Shown: piece after piece, positions 9,870 to 35,000 of the stretch
Layout of the letters: each line of letters begins with the position of its first letter
How positions within the stretch are numbered: position 1 is the stretch's first letter
DNA from: Chrysomallon squamiferum
Taxonomy: Eukaryota; Mollusca; Gastropoda; Neomphalida; Peltospiridae
Direction of reading: 5' to 3'
NCBI GenBank assembly: GCA_012295275.1
Contig: CM022676.1
Span: 8,238,586-8,273,585, forward strand
DNA length: 35,000 nt
The notes under the pieces: model-generated
The model's database searches: none
What the model saw: the letters and a program-made list of their open reading frames with translations, nothing else
Told to the model about the DNA's origin: nothing
Position numbers and translations under genes: made by a program

Positions 9870-10718
9870 TGTTGTAGTGGTAGTAGTAGTAGCACAGCAA
9901 CAGCAGCAGCAGCAGCAGTAGTAAATGAAGAAGAAGAAGAAAAAGTTTATTTGGTTATCCAAGATAAAGTTTAATGGCAACACATTATCTCACATTTCTG
10001 TTTATCTTTTCAAAACTTAATTTTAAACAAAAATGTAGCAGCAACACGAACAGTAGATTCACCTTGATTAATCAGAACACACACTGGCATCTAAACCATT
10101 GTTAATAATAAGCACTCACATAATAAATAGTCAAATCATTTGTACACATATCACACGTTTCTATAAAGGGGGAGAACTCTAAGCTTTTGCATCAGTCAAA
10201 GATGGCCATCACCTGCCCTTCGTGATATTTTTTTCATTATTCACCTCTCTAGTACATTTCAGCACATTAAATTTCATAACTTAACTAATATTTATGTAAA
10301 AAGAAATGGTGAAAGGGCTTACAGAAAAATTCTTTAGTTGTAATGATAACATTATTATATTCTATTTTTGACAGTATTTTCTTAAACAATAATACAATTA
10401 TAATGAAAATTGTTAGCTGTGTAATTCAGTGATTTTATAAAAGGAGGCCCAAATTCTTTTCAGATATTTATAATTTTCAAGACAAGCGTAATATAGGTAC
10501 AATGATGCTGTATTTAATCAGATATATCTTATTTTCATCGTTTAAAAAAAATGTCGAAGAAGAAGTAATGATAATAAATAAATATTTAAGAATACAACAA
10601 ATAATCAGAAAGATTTCAAAAAATTTTTGTTTTTGTTTTTTTTTGTTGATAAAACAAAACATGAATCATCAAAAGGGCAGACAGTTTCTGAGTATGATTA
10701 AAAAAAAAAAAAAAAAAA

Positions 10719-10759
<41 letters not shown>

Positions 10760-10790
10760 TTTTAAAAAGTGTTCAATTAAAGAGAAGATA
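6250..10790. other. AT-rich gene-free stretch between convergent genes
   Basis: I see no supported exon on either strand. The stretch holds simple repeats: GT at about 6280-6300, AT at 7254-7270, poly(A) at 8554-8590, ATT at 9121-9160, AT at 9834-9868, a short CAG/AGT block at 9873-9922, and poly(A) at 10700-10755. The 3'UTR of the minus-strand C2CD2L-like gene must extend leftwards into it, but so many TTTATT strings occur that no poly(A) site can be chosen. Confidence 0.7.
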
Positions 10791-10794
10791 ACTC

Positions 10795-31965
<21,171 letters not shown>

Positions 31966-33452
31966 CTGGAAAAAAGGTAAAAAGGTAAAATAAAATAAAT
32001 GTGAAATATATACACGTTTACACACACACACACACATATACACACATACATGCACACATACACATATAGATAGGTATGTGTATGTATGTATATGTATACA
32101 AACACACAGAAGTATTTTTTATATACATCTCTCTGTTATTCTAGTGTAACTTGTCTTTAGTTGTTTCCTCCTTAGGACTGAATATGTAAAATTTCAAGAA
32201 CCTTAATCCTGGGTTAATGTGTAATAACATTAGCAATGTTTACTGTACAGAAACAAACACACTGAAATGAAATATGCTCTGTAAATATCTAACTGTCTAA
32301 TCACTGAAGATGATTTATAAATTAAAATTAGCAAAGTAATTCATACGTACATTAAAGATGATTAAAATGGGATAAGTCCTATCAGCATTTATCACTACAT
32401 GATCCAAATTAATTTATTATGTGTTTTGGGTTCGTTTATTCTGGTTCTTTGTCCTTCATTTTTTTTTCTGTTCTGAAAATGATTTTTGTATCACTTTCAG
32501 CAAATGGTCGTGGATATGAACTCCAGCCTAGCCTAGTATTATGGGTTAAAAGTGTTAATTTCCATTACACCCAGTGATAAGTTTTCTTAACCTCTTGAAA
32601 ATTTCCATTACAGCCAACGATGTGTGATAATATATTAACAGCTTGAGAATTTCCATCATGATCAATGATACGATGCCTTGAAGTAGTGATAGTTTTTATT
32701 TCAGTTTACTACCTGTGTAATATGAATGTCTCTATCAACTGAGAATCTATAGTGACTGCCTTACAGTCATATACATTGGCTTGTAAGAAAATCTCTGGTG
32801 TGTTGTATTATATTTGCATCAATCCAGTGCAATTCCTTAGTAATTTCTAAATTTTTGCCATTAAAAGGTGACCACCTTATTGACAGTGAAGAGATCAATA
32901 ACAATAAACAATATCTTGATTAAAAAAAAAAGCACATAAGAATGTCTTTTTTAGCTTGTAACAATCAAAACAGATGACTTTATAAACATTTGATGATGTT
33001 TTATCATTTTCTGAATGATTTGGGATGATTGATGAAACAAAACTGTGCTGAGATATCATCGTGTCTTTCATTTTAAAACAATAAATTTACATGCAGAAGC
33101 TTTTTGAAAAATTCATTTTATAGAATTTTCATTACATCATGATATGAGCATTTATACATTACTAATATTTCCACTAAAAATATCACCACAACAGCTACTG
33201 TTATACCATCAACACCACATCTTCTACACTACTATCATCATCACCATACAACTGCACTGTAACAAGTTCTGCACTATTACCACTACAACATTAACAAATA
33301 TCTGTAGTTTAAAAAATCAGGATTGACGAGAACGTGAATAAAATATTTGTTTTTTCAGTTCAATTTAAAGCATAATTAATAATGGGACATAACTCAGTGC
33401 AGGGAGATAACTCTTCTTGAATATCATAACTGCACGACAAACAAATAATGAG

Positions 33453-33527
<75 letters not shown>

Positions 33528-35000
33528 CACACAAAAGTGTCCTCACTCTAAATGAATAAATAAAAGGAAAAGATACAGAAAAGGACAGACGATATCAATC
33601 AAAACTGAATACATTTTACGAATAATAACAAAACAACCAGTAATTGTTAAAACAAATCTTTAATAGTCAAAACAATTGCAACATTCCGAAGGATCAAAAG
33701 GATAAAATGAGTTATCACAGCTAAATTATAATCTAAATTAGGTGCCACCAATTAAAAGCAAAAAAAAAAAATCAAACATTCAATTAAGTAGCCTAAGCAA
33801 CAATACATTAAAATGCAAAATATTTATTAGAAAAAAAAAAAAAATTAAAATATGATAATAAAGTATAAAATAGACATAGAAATAAAAAAGGATTTAATTG
33901 CACAACATTTGTAAGATAAGCATCAATTTTTTTTTTTTTTAATAAAAACAAGCTGGTCAACATAAATAAAGAAATAAAAAGAAAAAAATAGAAAAAAACA
34001 AATAAATATGTCAAAGCATGTCAAAAATAAGAATTATATTTTCATATATTGATAGTTTAAAAAAAAATAATTTCTTACTTACCTGCATATTTAAAATTAT
34101 TCTTATGCTATACTAAATTATTTTAGGTCTCCGATTTTTAATTATTTAATATGTTAAAATTATTAAATAGTTCAGTAACATTAAATATTTCACACATTAA
34201 ATATGCAAATAAATAACATGAAATAAATCAGTTTAAAAATGTAACAAAATAAAAAAAATAATAATACAAAATAAATATTCCATTATTGTCTTTACTTTGT
34301 TAAATATATAGACAAATATAAATAAAATGAATAAATAAAACAATATTGCACAAGTATATTAACATATGCATTCATTTTAAACATGATAATAAAATAAACA
34401 TTTTGAGCAACAGAAAAAGTAGAGCACCAATGTTGACAATCACAGATCAATTAATTTAAATTAAAATTTTTAAATTAAAAAAAAATATAAATAAATGTAA
34501 AAAAAAAAGTCAAATAATAATAATAAAAAAAAAATACATACTTTAAATAAATATGGTAAAATTAAAAGCTTTAAAAAGTTAAAAGAGAAGAAAAAAAATC
34601 AAAAGAAAAACAACAAAATTCAAATAATAAATAATAATTAAATAATAATAACAAATAAAGTTATCCAAAAATAGTTAGAAAAAAATTTAAATACAAATAA
34701 CAAATTAAATTTCACAAAACACTTTATTTTTATCCATAAAAAGCCTGAAACCACATCAAATCTAAGCAAATTGTAAACACAAAAAAAAGAGAAGAAAAAC
34801 ACACCTAAAAATGTGTTAAGCACCTAAATACACTGAAAATATTTCTTTCTTCTACACGTGTTGTTTCATAACACATCAAACACATGTTTTATTATTTTCA
34901 CACATTAATAAGATCTTTAGCTTTCCAACATATTTAATGAAAAAAAAAAAAAAAAAAAACATTTAAAAATTAAAATAAAAATTTAAAAATTTAAAAAATC
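31966..35000. other. Presumed intron upstream of the first visible C2CD2L-like exon
   Basis: No SMP-domain or membrane-anchor exon could be found. It contains AC/ATAC repeats (32015-32100), three imperfect copies of an AATTTCCATTACA segment of about 40-50 bp (32557-32670), a (CT)n array (33459-33523), the motif GGGAGATAACTC (33399-33410) and many A/T runs. Confidence 0.6.
33459..33523. repeat. (CT)n microsatellite
   Basis: Pure CT run of about 65 bp. Confidence 0.97.

Noticed and set aside
9895-9918. Short CAG repeat
   Set aside because: Only about eight triplets, outside any coding sequence; ordinary microsatellite.
10502-10765. Plus-strand 87-codon Lys-rich frame
   Set aside because: Poly(A)/AT sequence in the 3' flank of the opposite-strand gene; low-complexity Lys-Phe translation.
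33144-33326. Plus-strand 60-codon frame rich in Ile/Thr/His
   Set aside because: Derived from degenerate CATCAC/ACTACA simple sequence; no other coding sign.
34060-34140. Strong minus-strand donor ATGCAG|GTAAGTAAG at 34081
   Set aside because: The sequence before it does not read as an SMP-domain or any complex protein segment in a frame I could support, so no exon is called.

Overview
This is an AT-rich animal nuclear window with spliced genes, GT-AG introns and a very heavy load of microsatellites (AAT, AAAT, AC/GT, GA/CT, AT) and mononucleotide runs. There is no tRNA, rRNA, CRISPR array or bacterial-style operon. The gene families (TEN1; the C2CD2/C2CD2L = TMEM24 family) are metazoan. Repeat texture and short motifs such as GGGAGATAACTC near 33.4 kb suggest a mollusc or other lophotrochozoan, but that is inference.

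Left part (1-6250, + strand). Positions 1-1937 hold the 3' part of a gene for a coiled-coil, single-pass membrane protein: a 21-residue heptad-repeat stalk, one transmembrane exon and a cytoplasmic domain of about 110 residues that I do not recognise. Its stalk frame carries two in-frame TAA codons. Positions 2791-3057 hold the C-terminal exon of TEN1, a subunit of the telomeric CST complex. TEN1 is followed by a tandemly repeated 3' flank that re-copies the end of the coding sequence, then by a decayed minus-strand mobile-type ORF (about 3650-5750), and by two AATAAA signals at 6228-6249.

Middle (6250-10790). No gene is visible; this is AT-rich intergenic sequence and/or 3'UTR between two convergent genes.

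Right part (10795-31965, - strand). Thirteen phase-consistent exons encode the last 466 residues of a C2CD2L/TMEM24-type ER-plasma-membrane contact-site lipid-transfer protein. They cover the C2 domain, a Ser-rich linker, the family signature SVAETAIREL...TPTKKSMLIITGV and two C-terminal basic blocks. The N-terminal membrane anchor and SMP domain must lie beyond the right edge. Three of its exons are microexons (33, 24 and 24 nt). Several introns hold minisatellites that sit directly against exons: a 115/130-bp array with TACTAAC motifs, a 73-bp array with CCAAT motifs, and an array of TAATC/GATTA homeodomain-like sites. Sequence from 31966 to 35000 looks intronic.

The most interesting points are the reiterated splice-like minisatellite upstream of the exon at 12426, the basic 33-nt microexon inside a C2 loop, possible alternative C-termini of the C2CD2L protein, the TEN1 stop-codon tandem array, and the two stops in the coiled-coil stalk.
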